Shown here: piece after piece, positions 1 through 8,294 of the stretch
Layout: the number at the start of each line of letters is the position of its first letter
How positions within the stretch are numbered: the first letter of the stretch is position 1
Origin: Pseudomonas sp. Os17
Lineage (GTDB): Bacteria; Pseudomonadota; Gammaproteobacteria; Pseudomonadales; Pseudomonadaceae
DNA length: 64,000 bases
Assembly: GCF_001547895.1 (NCBI RefSeq)
Contig: NZ_AP014627.1
Location: forward strand, 4,467,501-4,531,500
Direction: 5' to 3'
Position numbers and translations under genes: made by a program
The notes under the pieces: generated by a model
Seen by the model: only the letters and a program-made list of their open reading frames with translations
Databases searched by the model: none
Told to the model about the DNA's origin: nothing

Positions 1-1052
1 TGGAAATCCCGGTACACCGGCGCCTCGGCGAGGATGTCCTCGGTCAGCAGCAGCGGGCCGAACAGCTCGGTGTCCCAGCTCAGTTTGTTCAGGGTCAGGA
101 AGGCGTGGGCCGAGGCCAGGGTGCCGATGCCGCCTTCGAGCATGGTGCCGCCGTACAGGCCGATGCCCGCTGCCTCGGCAATCGCCGCGGTGCGCAGGGT
201 GGCGCGGGGTCCGCCGTTCTTGGCGATCTTCAGGGCGAACACCGAGGCCGCCCCTTCGCGGGCCAGGTTGAAGGCGTCTTCCACGCATTCGATGGATTCG
301 TCGGCCATGATCGGCGCCGGGCTGCTGGCATTCAGGCGCACCATGCCGGCGCGGTTGTTACGCGAAATCGGTTGCTCGATCAGGTCGATGCCGTTGCTGC
401 CGAGGATGCGGCAGGCACGCAGGGCCACGGCTTCGTCCCAGGCCTGGTTGACGTCGACCCGCACGCTGGCGCGGTCGCCCAGGGCCTTCTTGATGGCGAT
501 CACATGGGCCAGGTCGCGGTCCACTTCACCGGCACCGATCTTCAGCTTGAAGATGCGGTGGCGGCGCAGGTCGAGCATCTTCTCGGCTTCGGCGATGTCC
601 TTGGCGGTGTCGCCGCTGGCCAGGGTCCAGGCCACGGGCAGCGCATCGCGCACCCGGCCGCCCAACAGTTCGCTGACCGGCAGCCCGAGGCGCTTGCCCT
701 GGGCATCGAGCAAGGCGCTTTCGATCCCGGACTTGGCGAAGGTGTTGCCGCGGATGCTCTGCTCCAGGCGCAGCATGGCAGCGTTGATGTTGCTGGCGTC
801 CTGGCCGAGCAGCAACGGGGTGAAGAAGCGGTCGATGTTGGTCTTGATGCTGTCCGGGCTTTCGTTGCCATAGGCCAGGCCGCCGATGGTGGTGGATTCC
901 CCCAGACCTTCGATGCCGTCGGCGCAACGCAGGCGGATCAGCACCAGGGTCTGGTTCTGCATGGTGTGCATGGCCAGCTTGTGGGGGCGAATGGTCGGCA
1001 GATCGACGATGATCGTTTCGATCGATTCAATGGCAGAAGCGTGCATGTCCAT
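1..1052 (-). CDS. catB: Muconate cycloisomerase CatB (3' end cut by window edge)
   Basis: Muconate cycloisomerase of the enolase superfamily converts cis,cis-muconate to muconolactone in the catechol branch of the beta-ketoadipate pathway, in the cytoplasm. Reading the minus strand from an ATG at 1052 (another at 1046) gives an uninterrupted frame to the window edge. It resembles CatB from the first residues: an early IVDLPTIRPHKLAMHTMQ block, then NTFAKSGIESALLDAQGK, a lysine motif FKLKIGAG, a metal-ligand stretch VRVDVNQAWDE, and further on MADES and ALKIAKNGG, which carry the other acid ligands and second catalytic lysine of this family. About 350 codons are present, so only the C-terminal tail is missing. 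It is divergent from catR, the usual arrangement for CatR-activated catBC; catC, if present, lies outside the window. Which of the two ATGs is used is uncertain. Confidence 0.93.
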   Translation of the reverse strand, partial: MDMHASAIESIETIIVDLPTIRPHKLAMHTMQNQTLVLIRLRCADGIEGLGESTTIGGLAYGNESPDSIKTNIDRFFTPLLLGQDASNINAAMLRLEQSIRGNTFAKSGIESALLDAQGKRLGLPVSELLGGRVRDALPVAWTLASGDTAKDIAEAEKMLDLRRHRIFKLKIGAGEVDRDLAHVIAIKKALGDRASVRVDVNQAWDEAVALRACRILGSNGIDLIEQPISRNNRAGMVRLNASSPAPIMADESIECVEDAFNLAREGAASVFALKIAKNGGPRATLRTAAIAEAAGIGLYGGTMLEGGIGTLASAHAFLTLNKLSWDTELFGPLLLTEDILAEAPVYRDF

Positions 1053-1132
1053 ACCCGTGAGGTTCTTGAAGTTCTGCGCTCGATTCTGTCCCGGCTTTTT
1101 CCGGGGTTCCAATATAGAATTGGTCTGGCTTG

Positions 1133-1147
1133 ATACCTTTAAGGTAT
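1133..1147. promoter_or_regulatory. Palindrome in catB-catR intergenic region, candidate CatR site
   Basis: ATACCTTTAAGGTAT is a perfect inverted repeat around one central base, in the 119-bp gap between divergent catB and catR. It lies 25 bp before the catR start and about 80 bp before the catB start. LysR-type regulators bind interrupted dyads of this size and shape at such positions, so it is a good candidate for the CatR recognition site. Its use is inferred from form and place only. Confidence 0.6.
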
Positions 1148-1171
1148 GCATATCACCACTGGAGAGCTGTC

Positions 1172-2080
1172 ATGGAACTGCGTCATCTGCGCTACTTCCA
1201 GGTGCTGGGGGAAACCCTCAACTTCACCCGCGCCGCCGAGCGCCTGCACATTGCCCAACCGCCCTTGAGCCGGCAGATCCAGCAACTGGAAGACGAGTTG
1301 GGGGTGCTGTTGCTGGAGCGTGGCCGGCCGCTGCGCCTGACCGCCGCCGGGCGGTTTTTCTATGAGCATTCCAACCGGGTGCTGGAGCAGTTGGGCAAGG
1401 TCTGCGACAACACCCGGCGCATCGGCCTGGGGCACAAGACCTGGCTGGGCATCGGCTTTGCCCCTTCAACCTTGTACGGCGTGCTGCCGCAACTGATCCG
1501 CCGCCTGCGCAGCAACGAAACCCTGGAGCTGGAGCTGGGCCTGTCGGAAATGACCACCCTGCAACAGGTGGAAGCCTTGAAGGCGGGACGCATCGATATC
1601 GGCTTCGGGCGGATTCACATCGACGACCCGGCCATCGTGCAGAGGGTGCTGACCGAGGACCGGCTGGTGGTCGCCCTGCCCGCCGGTCATCCGCTGCTGG
1701 GGCAGGCACTGACGCTTGAGCAACTGGCCAAAGAACCCTTCGTGCTGTACCCGGCCAACCCGCGGCCGAGCTACGCCGACCATGTGATCGCACTGTTCAA
1801 TGCCCGTGGCCTGAACCTGAAGATCGCCCAGTGGACCAACGAATTGCAGACCGCCATCGGCCTGGTGGGCGCCGGCATCGGCGTCACCCTGGTGCCGGCC
1901 TCGGTGCAGGTGCTGCACCGCGACGACATCGGTTTTTGCCCCCTACTGGAAACCGCTGCCACCTCGCCGATCATCCTCAGCCGCCGGGTCGGCGAGCCGT
2001 CGCCGGGGCTCACCCATTGCCTGCACCTGATTGCCCAGTTGCGCAGCGAGATCGGTCGCGAACAGCCCGTGGTCAGCTGA
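1172..2080 (+). CDS. catR: LysR-family transcriptional activator CatR
   Basis: LysR-type regulator, 302 aa, expected to activate catB(C) when muconate is present. The N-terminal winged helix-turn-helix is plain (MELRHLRYFQVLGETLNFTR, then AERLHIAQPPLSRQIQQLE), followed by a linker and a periplasmic-binding-fold effector domain from about residue 90. The start at 1172 is chosen because MELRHLRYF is the canonical LysR beginning and a GGAGAG ribosome-binding site lies just upstream. An in-frame ATG at 1130 would add 14 residues running through the operator palindrome, which is unlikely. Divergent transcription from catB and the close match to catechol-pathway regulators support CatR over BenM or another aromatic-pathway LysR. 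Confidence 0.88.
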   Translation: MELRHLRYFQVLGETLNFTRAAERLHIAQPPLSRQIQQLEDELGVLLLERGRPLRLTAAGRFFYEHSNRVLEQLGKVCDNTRRIGLGHKTWLGIGFAPSTLYGVLPQLIRRLRSNETLELELGLSEMTTLQQVEALKAGRIDIGFGRIHIDDPAIVQRVLTEDRLVVALPAGHPLLGQALTLEQLAKEPFVLYPANPRPSYADHVIALFNARGLNLKIAQWTNELQTAIGLVGAGIGVTLVPASVQVLHRDDIGFCPLLETAATSPIILSRRVGEPSPGLTHCLHLIAQLRSEIGREQPVVS

Positions 2081-2155
2081 CTCGGTGCGGGTGCAGTAGG
2101 CCCCCGCCAAAACCACTGCTACTCCCCGCCCTGCGGGGATTACACTGCGCCCGAC

Positions 2156-2683
2156 ATGATGGAAAAAACTCTGGAATCGACCATGGAAGTCTCAAGAACC
2201 CGACTGATCCTGCGCCGCGCCGCCGCCTTCATGCTCGACCAGGTGCTGGCGCTGGCGGTGTATGTGCTCCTGTCGCTGAGCCTGCACGGGGTGCTGGCGT
2301 GGCAGCCGGTCAGACGCTTGCTCGACCTCGCGCAACAGACGGGGCTGGAGCCCTACCTGCACTCAATGCTGTTCATGCTGGTCTGGCCCTTGTACTTCGT
2401 GGCCTGGGAGTATTTCTTCAAGGGCCGCACGCCCGGCAAGTGCGCCCTGGGCCTGGTGGTGATCAACGCCGCCGGGACGCCGCCGACGCTGATCCAGGTA
2501 CTGATCAGAAGCGCCACCCGCTATCTGGAGGCCGCGTTCGCCTTTGTCCCGCTGATGGCCTGCGTGGAATCAAGCCGCTGCCAGCGAATAGGCGATATGC
2601 TCGCCCGCACCTACGTGATCCCGCACAAGGATCTGCAGCAGATACGCAGTGAAATGCCAGCACACCCTCTGTCCCGGGCTTGA
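2156..2683 (+). CDS. RDD family membrane protein
   Basis: Inner-membrane protein of about 175 aa with an RDD domain. The first segment begins TRLILRRAAAFMLDQVLALAVYVLL, containing the Arg and Asp that give the family its name. A second hydrophobic segment follows around residues 78-90, with the hallmark YFFKGRTPGKCALGLVV after it. A third lies near LEAAFAFVPLMA. RDD proteins are small polytopic proteins of mostly unknown role; some have been linked to ion transport. The start is uncertain: ATG codons at 2156, 2159 and 2183 are all possible, and the last sits directly before the conserved RDD part. It follows catR in the same direction after 75 bp but has no obvious link to catechol metabolism. 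Confidence 0.75.
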   Translation: MMEKTLESTMEVSRTRLILRRAAAFMLDQVLALAVYVLLSLSLHGVLAWQPVRRLLDLAQQTGLEPYLHSMLFMLVWPLYFVAWEYFFKGRTPGKCALGLVVINAAGTPPTLIQVLIRSATRYLEAAFAFVPLMACVESSRCQRIGDMLARTYVIPHKDLQQIRSEMPAHPLSRA

Positions 2684-2719
2684 TGCCTGAAGACTGCCCG
2701 TTCCCCTCAAGGAGCCCCG

Positions 2720-3049
2720 ATGCCCGCCGATGCCCTGCACCACGAAATAGCCTTGGAAAGATTTCTCGCCGCCCGCCCCGAACTGCGCGAAGCCCTGGAC
2801 AAGCTCAATCCGCTGGAGGCCCAGGTCAAGGGCGAGACGCCCGAGCAGTACCGCAACGAACGCCTGCATGAAGCCTTTGAAGCCGAAGCCGAGCGCCTGG
2901 GGCTGTTCGCCTGGGAGTTGAGCCTGCAACTGACCGCCGCCAGCCCGGAGGAATTCCACGCCCAGCGCCTTGAAGTGCACAAGGAGGTGGCGGAAATGGC
3001 CGGCATGCCGTGGGATGAGTATTGCGCCCTGCATCCTCTCGCCCCATAG
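2720..3049 (+). CDS. Small DUF6388-like protein of unknown function
   Basis: A 109-aa soluble protein, acidic and predicted mostly helical, with no signal peptide or membrane segment. It is rich in Glu, Ala and Leu (for example EALDKLNPLEAQVKGETPEQ) and ends in a conserved-looking MAGMPWDEYCALHP block. It resembles small Pseudomonas proteins assigned to DUF6388; that assignment is from memory and moderately secure. The start at 2720 has an AAGGAG ribosome-binding site (2709-2714) at good distance. It lies 36 bp after the RDD gene and 48 bp before the YoaK-type gene, all in one direction, so the three may share a transcript. No function can be assigned. Confidence 0.65.
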   Translation: MPADALHHEIALERFLAARPELREALDKLNPLEAQVKGETPEQYRNERLHEAFEAEAERLGLFAWELSLQLTAASPEEFHAQRLEVHKEVAEMAGMPWDEYCALHPLAP

Positions 3050-3097
3050 CCTTGACCCGCACGCGTCCCCCGCAGTCCCTGTTCAGGAGAACCGACG

Positions 3098-3802
3098 ATG
3101 TTGCCTTCGACTTCCACACAAGCGGCCAGCGCCGCCCTGCAGCACACGCAGAAATGGCGCGGGCGGGTTGGCCTCGGGCTGGTGGCCTGCCTGTCCGTGC
3201 TGGCCGGGATGACGGACGCCATCGGCTTCATGGCCACTGGCGATTTCGTCTCCTTCATGAGCGGCAACACCACGCGCATGGCGGTGGCCATCAGCGATGG
3301 CGAACCGGCCCTGGTGCTGCGCCTGATGCTGCTGGTGGCGACCTTTGTCGTCGGCAACGCCCTGGGCGTGGTGGTCAGCCGCCTGGCCGGACACCGCGCC
3401 CTGCCCTTGCTGCTGAGCATTGGCGCGTTGCTCTGCGCCTCCGCCGCCTGGCCTTTCGAGCAGCAATTGCCGGCCCTGCTGGCGGCCATCATCGCCATGG
3501 GCATGCTCAATGCGGCGGTGGAGGAAGTGAACGGCCTGCCCATCGGCCTGACCTACGTCACCGGGGCCCTGTCGCGCTTTGGCCGCGGGCTGGGGCGCTG
3601 GGTGCTCGGCGAACGGCGCAACGGCTGGCGGGTACAGCTGGTGCCGTGGAGCGGGATGTTCGCCGGAGCGGTGCTGGGGGCCTTGCTGGAACAGCACCTG
3701 GGGCTCCAGGCGCTGTATGTCAGCGGGTTGCTTGCCGCCCTGCTGGGCATCGCGTCACTGAAGATTCCGCGCCGCTGGCAACTGGGCTACAAGACCCGCT
3801 GA
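3098..3802 (+). CDS. YoaK family (DUF1275) membrane protein
   Basis: Polytopic inner-membrane protein of 234 aa in the YoaK/DUF1275 family. After a polar N-terminus of about 30 residues, the sequence has around six hydrophobic segments. The family-typical region GMTDAIGFMATGDFVSFMSG lies in the first third, with a conserved NTTRMAV after it. The molecular role of the family is unknown; a transport-like role is often guessed. A GGAGA ribosome-binding site precedes the ATG at 3098. The gene ends 12 bp before the convergent SDR gene. Confidence 0.8.
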   Translation: MLPSTSTQAASAALQHTQKWRGRVGLGLVACLSVLAGMTDAIGFMATGDFVSFMSGNTTRMAVAISDGEPALVLRLMLLVATFVVGNALGVVVSRLAGHRALPLLLSIGALLCASAAWPFEQQLPALLAAIIAMGMLNAAVEEVNGLPIGLTYVTGALSRFGRGLGRWVLGERRNGWRVQLVPWSGMFAGAVLGALLEQHLGLQALYVSGLLAALLGIASLKIPRRWQLGYKTR

Positions 3803-3814
3803 ACTGCGCCGCCG

Positions 3815-4564
3815 TCAGTCGAACAGACCGCCGCTGTCGGTATCGATGACGATCGACGACAGGCTGATGTGCCGTGGTCGAGTCAGGGCGAAGACCACCG
3901 ATTCCACCACGTCGCGGTTGGTGCCCTGCTCGCCCTTCTGTCGTGCCGGAACCTGCTGCCAGGCCGGGTCCAGCGGCGAGATGTCTTCCAGATACGGCGG
4001 ATGCACGCAAAGCGAGCGCACCGGCGTGCCCTTGAGCACCTGGCGCAGACCGTCGGCCAGGGCCAGTTGCCCGTGCTTGGCCGCGTAGAACGGCAGCGAC
4101 ACGCTGTGCAGCGGTGCATTGGGCAGGCCGCTGATGGAGCCGATGGTGACGATGTCCGGGCGCTGCGAGGCCTTGAGCGCCGGCATCAGGCCCTGGGTCA
4201 GGAGGAAGGTGCCCGTCAAGGCCGCATCGATCACTCCGGTGACCTCGGCCGCGCTGTGGGGCTGCTCGCTGGCCTCCAGCCACATGGCGCCGTTGTTGAT
4301 CAGGATGTCCACCCGAGGCTGACGCACATGAATCTCCGCCAGCGCCGCCTTGACGCTCTCGCTGCTGGCCAGATCCACCACCACGCAATCGGCGGCCTGG
4401 CCGGTGCGCGTCTCGATCGCCGCGCTCACTTGCGCCAGGGCCTCGGCGTTGCGCCCACAGAGAATCAATTTGCAGCCCAGGTCCGCCAGGCTGATGGCCA
4501 GCGCCGCGCCCAGACCACGACCGGCACCGGTGACCACCACCACCGCCGAATTCAACTCCATCAT
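3815..4564 (-). CDS. SDR family NAD(P)-dependent oxidoreductase
   Basis: Short-chain dehydrogenase/reductase of 249 aa, the classical size. The Rossmann cofactor motif VTGAGRGLGAALA is at residues 10-22, an NNGA motif follows strand 4, and the catalytic region has YAAKHGQ (YxxxK) after a Ser in the SISGLPNA segment. The substrate cannot be told from sequence. It begins divergently from tusD, separated by about 190 bp, and converges on the YoaK-type gene. Nothing nearby points to a pathway. Confidence 0.85.
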   Translation of the reverse strand: MMELNSAVVVVTGAGRGLGAALAISLADLGCKLILCGRNAEALAQVSAAIETRTGQAADCVVVDLASSESVKAALAEIHVRQPRVDILINNGAMWLEASEQPHSAAEVTGVIDAALTGTFLLTQGLMPALKASQRPDIVTIGSISGLPNAPLHSVSLPFYAAKHGQLALADGLRQVLKGTPVRSLCVHPPYLEDISPLDPAWQQVPARQKGEQGTNRDVVESVVFALTRPRHISLSSIVIDTDSGGLFD

Positions 4565-4750
4565 CCCTTGCTCCTTGTCCCAGGTTGATTGAAGGCGGGA
4601 GTCTATCCCTCGCCCCTGGGTTTGGGGCCAGGCAAAGCTTTACCCGATATGTCCCGGGCTTGCCACGCCTGAGCCTTCGGGGCGAAAGGGGTTTAGCCGA
4701 TCCACGGAGAAAGCTTTATCATGGCCGCAGTTTTATCCATCGAGTCCGTC

Positions 4751-5143
4751 ATGAAGTTCGCCATCGCCCTGTTCTCTGCCGCTCATGCGCCTTCCTCGCG
4801 CCGCGCCCTGCTGTTCGCCCAGGCGGCGCTGGCGGGCGGGCATGAGATTGTCCGGCTGTTTTTCTATCAGGACGGCGTGCACAACGCTGCCAACAGTGTC
4901 GTCACACCCCAGGACGAACAGGACCTGCCCCGGGAATGGCGCGAATTTGTCGAGCAGCATCAGCTCGATGGCGTGGTGTGCATCGCCGCCGCCCTGCGCC
5001 GGGGTGTGTTGAACGCCGACGAAGCCCAGCGCTATCAGCGCACGGCGGTGAACGTCGAGGCGCCCTGGGAACTGTCGGGGCTCGGCCAGTTGCATGACGC
5101 GGTACAGGCCGCCGACCGCCTGATCTGTTTTGGAGGGGCGTGA
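4751..5143 (+). CDS. tusD: Sulfurtransferase complex subunit TusD
   Basis: TusD is the DsrE-fold subunit of the TusBCD complex that accepts sulfane sulfur from TusA and passes it to TusE, on the route to 2-thiouridine at U34 of tRNAs. The protein is 130 aa and begins MKFAIALFSAAH. The catalytic cysteine is in DGVVCIAAALRRGV, about residue 77, matching the sulfur-carrying Cys of E. coli TusD (Cys78). A longer frame opens at 4721, but its first ten residues are not family-like, so the start is placed at 4751. It is the first gene of a tightly packed tusD-C-B-E-ybiB operon; the tusC start is one base past its stop. Confidence 0.92.
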   Translation: MKFAIALFSAAHAPSSRRALLFAQAALAGGHEIVRLFFYQDGVHNAANSVVTPQDEQDLPREWREFVEQHQLDGVVCIAAALRRGVLNADEAQRYQRTAVNVEAPWELSGLGQLHDAVQAADRLICFGGA

Positions 5144-5144
5144 G

Positions 5145-5507
5145 ATGGCCAAATCCCTGTTGTTGATCAGCCGTCAGGCGCCCTGGTCCGGCCCTGGTGC
5201 CCGGGAGGCCCTGGACATCGTCCTGGCCGGCGGCGCCTTCGACCTGCCGATCGGCCTGCTGTTTCTCGACGATGGCGTGCTGCAACTGGCGCCGGGGCAA
5301 CAGGCGTCGCTGCTGCGCCAGAAAGACCTGAGCGCCAATCTGCAGGCGCTGTCGCTGTTCGGCGTCGACGAACTGTTTGCCTGCAGCGCCAGCCTCGCTG
5401 CTCGTGGTCTGGACCCGGCAACCTTGAGCCTTGACGCGGTGCAGTTGCTGGACGCCCCGGAACTGGCCGGGATCATCGACCGTTTTGACCAGGTGATTAC
5501 CCTCTGA
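5145..5507 (+). CDS. tusC: Sulfurtransferase complex subunit TusC
   Basis: TusC (DsrF-like), 120 aa, is a structural partner in the TusBCD sulfur-relay hexamer. The start at 5145 gives MAKSLLLISRQAPW, the typical TusC beginning; an upstream ATG at 5130 lies inside tusD and is less likely. The fold and length fit the DsrE/F family. It sits one base after tusD, and its last base overlaps the tusB start, so translational coupling is likely. Confidence 0.9.
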   Translation: MAKSLLLISRQAPWSGPGAREALDIVLAGGAFDLPIGLLFLDDGVLQLAPGQQASLLRQKDLSANLQALSLFGVDELFACSASLAARGLDPATLSLDAVQLLDAPELAGIIDRFDQVITL

Positions 5508-5803
5508 TGTCGACCTTGCATGTGTTGTCCCACTCACCCTTCACCGACACCCGCCTGAGCAGCTGCCTGCGCCTGCTGGGCAGCACCGACGGCCTGCTGC
5601 TGTGCGGCGACGCCGCCTATGCCTTGCAGCCAGGCACCACTCTTTACGGCGAACTGGGCGCCCGTAGCGGCCTGAATCTGTATGTGCTGGAAGAGGACTT
5701 GCAAGCCCGGGGCCTGGCGCTGCCGACCTGGGCCAAGGCGGTGGATTACCCAGGCTTCGTCGACCTGTCGATTGAGCATGACAAGGTCAATACCTGGCTA
5801 TGA
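5507..5803 (+). CDS. tusB: Sulfurtransferase complex subunit TusB
   Basis: TusB (DsrH-like), 98 aa, is the smallest subunit of the TusBCD complex. It begins MSTLHVLSHSPF, a typical TusB start, and ends in an HDKVNTWL tail. Two cysteines lie in the first third (SSCLRLLG and LLLCGDAAY). The start overlaps the tusC stop by one base and the stop overlaps the tusE start by four (ATGA). Confidence 0.9.
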   Translation: MSTLHVLSHSPFTDTRLSSCLRLLGSTDGLLLCGDAAYALQPGTTLYGELGARSGLNLYVLEEDLQARGLALPTWAKAVDYPGFVDLSIEHDKVNTWL

Positions 5804-6135
5804 GTACCCTGACTGTGGGCGCTCGCGCCATCGAACTGGACAAGGACGGTTACCTGGTCAATCTCGACGACTGGTCCGCCGACGTGGCCCAAGCCCTGGC
5901 CGCGAACGAAGAGCTGGAGCTGAGCGCGGAGCATTGGGAAATCCTCGAACTGCTGCAGGGCTTCTATAAAGAGTTCCAGCTGTCCCCGGCCACCCGCCCG
6001 CTGATCAAGTACACCGCCCTCAAGCTGGGCCCGGACAAGGGCAACAGCCTGCACCTGAACCGACTGTTCAAGGGCACTCCCGCCAAACTTGCCGCCAAGC
6101 TGGCGGGCCTGCCGAAGCCGACCAATTGCTTATGA
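5800..6135 (+). CDS. tusE: TusE/DsrC family sulfur carrier
   Basis: TusE, 111 aa, receives persulfide from TusD and presents it to MnmA for tRNA thiolation. The DsrC fold is recognisable from the DKDGYLVNLDDWS start, the central WEILELLQGFYKEF helix and the C-terminal arm. The essential Cys is the penultimate residue (PKPTNCL), as required in this family. Its cognate acceptor mnmA lies 21 kb away in this window. The tusE stop overlaps the ybiB start by four bases. Confidence 0.93.
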   Translation: MSTLTVGARAIELDKDGYLVNLDDWSADVAQALAANEELELSAEHWEILELLQGFYKEFQLSPATRPLIKYTALKLGPDKGNSLHLNRLFKGTPAKLAAKLAGLPKPTNCL

Positions 6136-7133
6136 ACGATTTCGCCCCCCTGCTCACCCAGACCCCGCCAGAGCATCCCTTTGCCCAGTTCGTGCGCATC
6201 CTTGGCAAGGGCAAGCGTGGTGCGCGCAACCTGACCCGGGAAGAAGCCCGGGAAGCCATGGGCATGCTGCTGGACGACAAGGTCGAGGACACCCAGCTGG
6301 GCGCCTTTCTCATGCTGCTGCGGCACAAGGAAGAAAGCCCGGAAGAGCTGGCGGGCTTTACCGAAGCCTTGCGCCAGCGCCTCAACGCCCCGGCGATCGC
6401 CCTGGACCTCGACTGGCCGACCTACGCCGGCAAGAAGCGCCACCTGCCCTGGTACCTGCTGGCGGCCAAGTGCCTGGCGCAGAACGGCGTGCGCATCCTG
6501 CTCCACGGCGGCGGCGCCCATACCGCCGGGCGCCTGTACACCGAGCAGTTGCTCGAGCCCCTGGGGATTCCCCTGTGCCGTGACTGGCCATCGGTCAGCC
6601 AGGCACTGGACCAGGGCAACCTGGCCTTCATGCCGCTAGGCGACTGGGCGCCGCAGCTGCAGCGCATGATCGATTTGCGCAACATCTTAGGCCTGCGTTC
6701 GCCAATCCACTCCCTGGCGCGCCTGCTAAACCCCCTGGGCGCCCGTTGCGGCCTGCAGAGCATCTTCCACCCCGGTTACCAGGCAGTGCACCGCGATGCC
6801 AGCGGCCTGCTAGGGGACAACGTCATCGTGATCAAGGGCGATGGCGGCGAGATCGAGATCAACCCGGACACCACCAGCCATCTGTACGGCAGCACCGGTG
6901 GGGTTAGCTGGGACGAAGAGTGGCCGGCATTGTCGGCACAACGCCATGTGAAGCCGGCCAGCCTGGATCCCGAGCACCTCAAGGCGCTGTGGCGCGGTGA
7001 TGTTGAGGACAGCTACCCACAACTGGCGCTGCTGGCCACTATGGCTCTGGCCCTGCGCGGCCTGGGCACGCCGCGGGAGCAGGCCTTCGCGCTGGCCCAG
7101 CAGTATTGGGATGCCCGGGACAGATCGATTTAA
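6132..7133 (+). CDS. ybiB: YbiB-type protein (TrpD2-like glycosyltransferase-fold family)
   Basis: A 333-aa protein with the anthranilate phosphoribosyltransferase fold, of the YbiB/TrpD2 subfamily. The N-terminal helical domain carries ILGKGKRGARNLTREEA and MLLDDKVEDTQLGAFLM. The family includes E. coli YbiB, reported to bind nucleic acids rather than make tryptophan. The start at 6132 overlaps tusE by four bases; an ATG at 6126 is also in frame. Operon membership with tusDCBE suggests, but does not prove, a role near tRNA thiolation. It is not the trpD of the tryptophan pathway: no trp genes are nearby. Confidence 0.85.
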   Translation: MNDFAPLLTQTPPEHPFAQFVRILGKGKRGARNLTREEAREAMGMLLDDKVEDTQLGAFLMLLRHKEESPEELAGFTEALRQRLNAPAIALDLDWPTYAGKKRHLPWYLLAAKCLAQNGVRILLHGGGAHTAGRLYTEQLLEPLGIPLCRDWPSVSQALDQGNLAFMPLGDWAPQLQRMIDLRNILGLRSPIHSLARLLNPLGARCGLQSIFHPGYQAVHRDASGLLGDNVIVIKGDGGEIEINPDTTSHLYGSTGGVSWDEEWPALSAQRHVKPASLDPEHLKALWRGDVEDSYPQLALLATMALALRGLGTPREQAFALAQQYWDARDRSI

Positions 7134-7221
7134 TCGATCAAAACCGCCCACGCTTTGCGCTTTTTGTTCGAACCCAGGGGCATAGACTGCACTCCAACGC
7201 ACAATAGCTGAGGAGCATTCC

Positions 7222-8223
7222 ATGGGACTGCTGATCGATGGGCGCTGGCATGACCAGTGGTACGAAAGCGGCAAGGACGGCACCTTCCAACGGGAACAGG
7301 CGCAACGCCGGCACTGGGTCACCGCCGATGGCCGCCCGGGCCCCAGCGGCGAAGGCGGCTTTGCCGCCGAGGCCGGGCGCTACCACCTGTATGTCTCCCT
7401 GGCCTGCCCCTGGGCCCACCGCACCCTGATCCTGCGCAAGCTCAAAGGGTTGGAACAGTTGATCGATGTCTCGGTAGTCAGCTGGCTGATGCGCGAGCAC
7501 GGCTGGACCTTCGACAGCGCCTACGGCTCCAGCGGCGACGCACTGGATCACTTCGACTACATGCACCAGCGCTACACCGCCGACAGCGCCGACTACACCG
7601 GCCGCGTCACCGTGCCGGTGCTGTGGGACAAGCAGCAACAGCGCATCGTCAGCAACGAGTCGGCGGAGATCATCCGCATGTTCAACAGCGCCTTCGACGG
7701 CCTGACCGGCAACGCCCTGGATTTTTATCCGCAGCCATTGCGCGCACTCATCGATGATCTCAACGCACGCATCTACCCCGCGCTGAACAATGGTGTGTAC
7801 CGCGCCGGGTTTGCCACTTCACAACAGGCCTATGAGACGGCGTTCGATGATGTCTTTGCCGAGCTGGACGCTTTGGAAGCGTTACTGGGAAAACAACGCT
7901 ACTTGGCTGGCGAGTACCTGACCGAAGCCGATGTGCGGCTGTTCACCACGCTGATCCGTTTCGATGCGGTGTACCACGGCCACTTCAAGTGCAACCTGCG
8001 GCGGATAGCCGATTACCCGAACCTGTCGAACTGGCTGCGGGAGCTGTATCAGTGGCCGGGGATTGCCGAGACGGTGGATTTCGCCCATATCAAGGGGCAC
8101 TACTACGCCAGCCATCGCACCATCAATCCGACCGGGATCGTGCCAAAGGGGCCGCAACAGGACTTCGGCCACGCACATGATCGGCAACGGTTGAGCGGAC
8201 AAGGGGTTTGGTGCAGGGGTTGA
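7222..8223 (+). CDS. yqjG: Glutathionyl-hydroquinone reductase (YqjG-like GST)
   Basis: Xi-class glutathione transferase, 333 aa, that reduces glutathionyl-hydroquinones in the cytoplasm. The catalytic motif is SLACPWAHRTLI near residues 60-70, where Cys rather than Ser/Tyr is the active residue. The C-terminal helical GST domain includes YLTEADVRLFTTLIRFD and ends after a conserved HYYASHRTINPTGIVPKGP. It begins 88 bp after ybiB with its own GAGGAG ribosome-binding site, so it may be separately transcribed. It converges on cysG across a REP pair. Confidence 0.9.
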   Translation: MGLLIDGRWHDQWYESGKDGTFQREQAQRRHWVTADGRPGPSGEGGFAAEAGRYHLYVSLACPWAHRTLILRKLKGLEQLIDVSVVSWLMREHGWTFDSAYGSSGDALDHFDYMHQRYTADSADYTGRVTVPVLWDKQQQRIVSNESAEIIRMFNSAFDGLTGNALDFYPQPLRALIDDLNARIYPALNNGVYRAGFATSQQAYETAFDDVFAELDALEALLGKQRYLAGEYLTEADVRLFTTLIRFDAVYHGHFKCNLRRIADYPNLSNWLRELYQWPGIAETVDFAHIKGHYYASHRTINPTGIVPKGPQQDFGHAHDRQRLSGQGVWCRG

Positions 8224-8230
8224 GGACGCT

Positions 8231-8289
8231 TTCGCCGGCAAGCCGGCTCCTACAACAGTGGGATCTGTAGGAGCCGGCTTGCCGGCGAA
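8231..8289. repeat. Inverted pair of REP palindromes
   Basis: Two copies of a 24-bp unit, one in each orientation: 8231-8254 and 8266-8289 (TGTAGGAGCCGGCTTGCCGG plus CGAA). They are separated by 11 bp and can fold into one long hairpin. They sit between convergent yqjG and cysG, where they could end transcripts from both sides. The same unit recurs near 26.3 kb and 55.8 kb. Confidence 0.9.
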
Positions 8290-8294
8290 GCTTT

